A stretch of 64,000 nucleotides of DNA from Pyrocephalus nanus. Lineage: Eukaryota > Chordata > Aves > Passeriformes > Tyrannidae. The position numbers were made by a program, and so were the translations under genes. The notes under the pieces were generated by a model, which saw only the letters and a program-made list of their open reading frames with translations, did no database searches and had not been told where the DNA came from. Shown one piece after another: positions 61,201 through 64,000 of the stretch. Location: NCBI GenBank assembly GCA_038380795.1, contig CM076261.1, positions 96,556,418 to 96,620,417 of the forward strand, written 5' to 3'. Position 1 is the stretch's first letter, and each line of letters starts with the position of its first letter.

Positions 61201-64000
61201 CCATATCCCAGTCCATATCCCGGTCCATATCTCTGTCCATATCCCAGTCCATATCCCAGTCCATGTCCCGGTCCATATAATAGTCCATATAACAGTCCAT
61301 ATCCCAGTCCATATCCAAGTCCATAAACCAGTCCATATCCTAATCTATATCACAGTCCATATCCCAGTAAATATCCCGGTCCATATCACAGTCCATATCC
61401 CGGTCCATACCTTGGTCCATATAACACTCCATATCCCAGTCCATATCCTAGTCCATATCCCAGTCCATATCCCAGTCCATATAACAGTCCATATCCCAGT
61501 CCATATTCCGGTCCATATAAGAGTCCATATCGCAGTCCATATACCATAACATATCCTAATCTATATCCCAGTCCATATCCCAGTCCATGTCCCGGTCCAT
61601 ATAACAGTCATTATAACAGTCCATATCCCAGTCCATATCCCAGTCCATAAACCAGTCCATATCCCGGTCCATATCCCAGTCCATATTCTGGTCCATATCC
61701 TGGTCTATATCCCAGTCCATATCCTGGTCCATATCCCGGTCCATATCCCGGTCCATATAACAGTCCATATACCTGTCCATATCCCAGTCCATATCCTGGT
61801 CCATATCCCGTTCCATATCCCAGTCCATATCCCGGTGCATATCCCGGTCCATATCAGGGTCCATATAACAGTCCATATCCCAGTCCATATAACAGTCCAT
61901 TTCCCGTCCATATAACAATCCATATCACAGTCCATACCCCGGTCCATATCCCGGTCCATATCCCGGTCCATATTCCAGTCCATATCTCAGTCCATAACTC
62001 GGTCCATATAAGAGTCCATATCCCAGTCCATATCCCGGTCCATATAACAGTCCATATAGCAGTCCATATCCTAATCTATATCCCAGTCCATATCCCAGTC
62101 CATATCCCGGTCCATATCTCAGTCCATATCCCGGTTAATATAACAGTCCATATCCCAGTCCATATCCCGGTCAATATCCCAGTCCATATAACAGTCCATA
62201 TCCCAGTCCATATGCCGGTCCATATAACAGTCCATATCCCGGTCCATAACCCAGTCCATATACCAGTCCATATCCTAATCTATATCCCATTCCATATCCC
62301 AGTCCATATCATGGTCCATATCCCAGTCCATATCCCGGTCCATATCCCGGTCAATATTCCCGTCCAAATAACAGTCCATATCCCAATCCATATCCCAGTC
62401 CATATCCCAGTCCATATCCCGGTCCATATCCCGATCCATATCCCGGTCCATATAACAGTCCATATCCCAGTCCATATCCCGGACCATATCTCTGTCCATA
62501 TCCCAGTCCATATCCCAGTCCATGTCTCGGTCCATATAATAGTCCATATAACAGTCCATATCCCAGTCCATATCCAAGTCCATAAACCAGTCCATATCCT
62601 AATCTATATAACAGTCCATATCCCAGTTAATATCCCGGTCCAAATCACAGTCCATATCCCGGTCCATAACCTGGTCCATATAACAGTCCATATACCAGTC
62701 CATATCCCAGTCCATTTACCCGTACATATCCTAATCTATATCCCAGTCCATATCCCAGTCCATATCCCAGTCCATATCCCGGTCCATATTACAGTCCATA
62801 TACCAGTCCATATCCCGGTCCATATCCCGGTCCATACCCTAGTCCATATTCCGGTCCATATCTCGGTCCATATCCCAGTCCATATCCCAGTCCATATACC
62901 AGTCTACATCCTAATCTATATCCCAGTCCATATCCCAGTCCATATCCCGGTCCATATCCCGGTCCATATCTCGGTCCATATCCCGGTCCATATCCTGGTC
63001 CATATAACAGTCCATATCCCGGTCCATATCCCGGTCCATATCCCGGTCCATATCTCGGTCCATATAACAGTCCATATCCCGGTCCATATCCCGGTCAATA
63101 TCCCAGTCCATATAACAGTTCATATCCCAGTCCATATGCCGGTCCATATAACAGTCCATATCCCGGTGAATATCCCAGTCCATATACCAGTCCATATCCT
63201 AATCTATATCCCAGTCCATATCCCAGTCCATATCCTGGTCCATATCCCAGTCCATATCCTGGTCCATATCCCGGTCAATATTCCGGTCCAAATAACAGTC
63301 CATATCCCAATCAATATCCCACTCCATATCCCAGTCCATATCCCGGTTCATATCCCGGTCCATATCCCGGTCCATATAACAGTCCATATCCCAGTCCATA
63401 TCCCAGTCCATATCCCGGTCCATATCTCTGTCCATATCCCAGTCCATATCCCAGTCCATGTCCCGGTCCATATAATAGTCCATATAACAGGCCATATCCC
63501 AGTCCATATCCAAGTCCATAAACCAATCCATATCCTAATCTATATCACAGTCCATATCCCAGTAAATATCCCGGTCCATATCACAGTCCATATCCCGTTC
63601 CATACCCCGGTCCATATAACACTCCATATCCCAGTCCATATCCCAGTCCATATCCCAGTCCATATCCTGGTCCCTATCCCGGTCCATATAACAGTCCGTA
63701 TCCCAGTCCATATCCCAGTCCATGTCCCGGTCCATATAACAGTCCATATAACAGTCCATATCCCAGTCCATATCCCAGTCCATAAACCAGTCCATATCCC
63801 GGTCCATATCCTAGTCCATATTCTTGTCCATATACTGGTCTATATCCTAGTCCATATCCTGGTCCATATCCCGGTCCATATGCCAGTCCATATAACAGTC
63901 CATATCCCTGTCCATATCCCAGTCCATATCCTGGTCCATATCCCAGTCCATATCCCAGTCCATATCCCGGTGCATATCCCGGTCCATATCAGGGTCCATA
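55262..64000. repeat. 12-bp satellite (CCATATCCCAGT)n with higher-order structure, running off the window
   Basis: More than 700 units of CCATATCCCAGT or CCATATCCCGGT, with common variants CCATATAACAGT, CCATATCCTGGT, CTATATCCCAGT, CCATATCTCGGT. It starts with an (AT)n stretch at 55270. A block at 58317-59040 recurs at 61556-62280, 3,239 bp later. A block from 55825 recurs about 1.26 kb downstream. Because the unit is four codons long, frames stay open for hundreds of codons (HIPV on plus, MDWD/MDRD on minus). Confidence 0.96.

Noticed and set aside
58973..61549. 858-codon open frame reading [12 protein letters not shown]
   Set aside because: The 12-bp satellite unit is four codons long, so frames stay open by arithmetic. 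The opposite strand is equally open (MDWDMDRD). No start context, domain or codon bias.

Overview
The window reads as vertebrate and most likely avian DNA, probably from a small GC-rich microchromosome. The reasons are intron-containing genes with GT-AG borders, G/C-rich exons, nearly every intron filled by a tandem minisatellite, and two solo LTRs of a type familiar from bird endogenous retroviruses. The bird call and the microchromosome call are inference. Three protein-coding genes can be assembled exon by exon with all reading phases closing. No tRNA, rRNA, CRISPR array or bacterial-type gene is visible.

Region 1 (1-19.5 kb, + strand) holds the C-terminal two thirds of the DNA helicase RECQL4. 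Sixteen well-supported exons give 810 codons plus a stop, with Walker A, DEAH, TATAT, and QxxGRxGRD motifs, the CxC...CxGHE zinc-site pattern, and a poly(A) signal. Several introns contain tandem copies of the neighbouring exon's own edge together with its splice site. One solo LTR has landed two bases before an exon, so it now supplies most of that acceptor.

Region 2 (19.5-23.9 kb) is an intergenic minisatellite.

Region 3 (24.1-55.2 kb) is a head-to-head inverted pair of alanine aminotransferase (GPT-like) genes: 10 coding exons on the minus strand (24122-37506) and 11 on the plus strand (38690-55242). They face each other across a 1.2 kb minisatellite spacer that is the obvious shared promoter region. 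The copies are a mosaic. Some exons are nearly identical (244-, 80-, 156-, 110- and 91-bp exons) while others (first exons, the 109- and 131-bp exons, the 172-bp exon) are strongly diverged, which suggests patchy gene conversion. Both predicted proteins keep the PLP lysine but lack several residues normally needed for aminotransferase chemistry.

Region 4 (55.26-64.0 kb) is a 12-bp satellite with higher-order structure that runs off the window end.

The theme of the window is tandem repeat expansion that starts at exon edges and copies splice sites, some copies being frame-preserving, combined with a partly converted palindromic gene pair.
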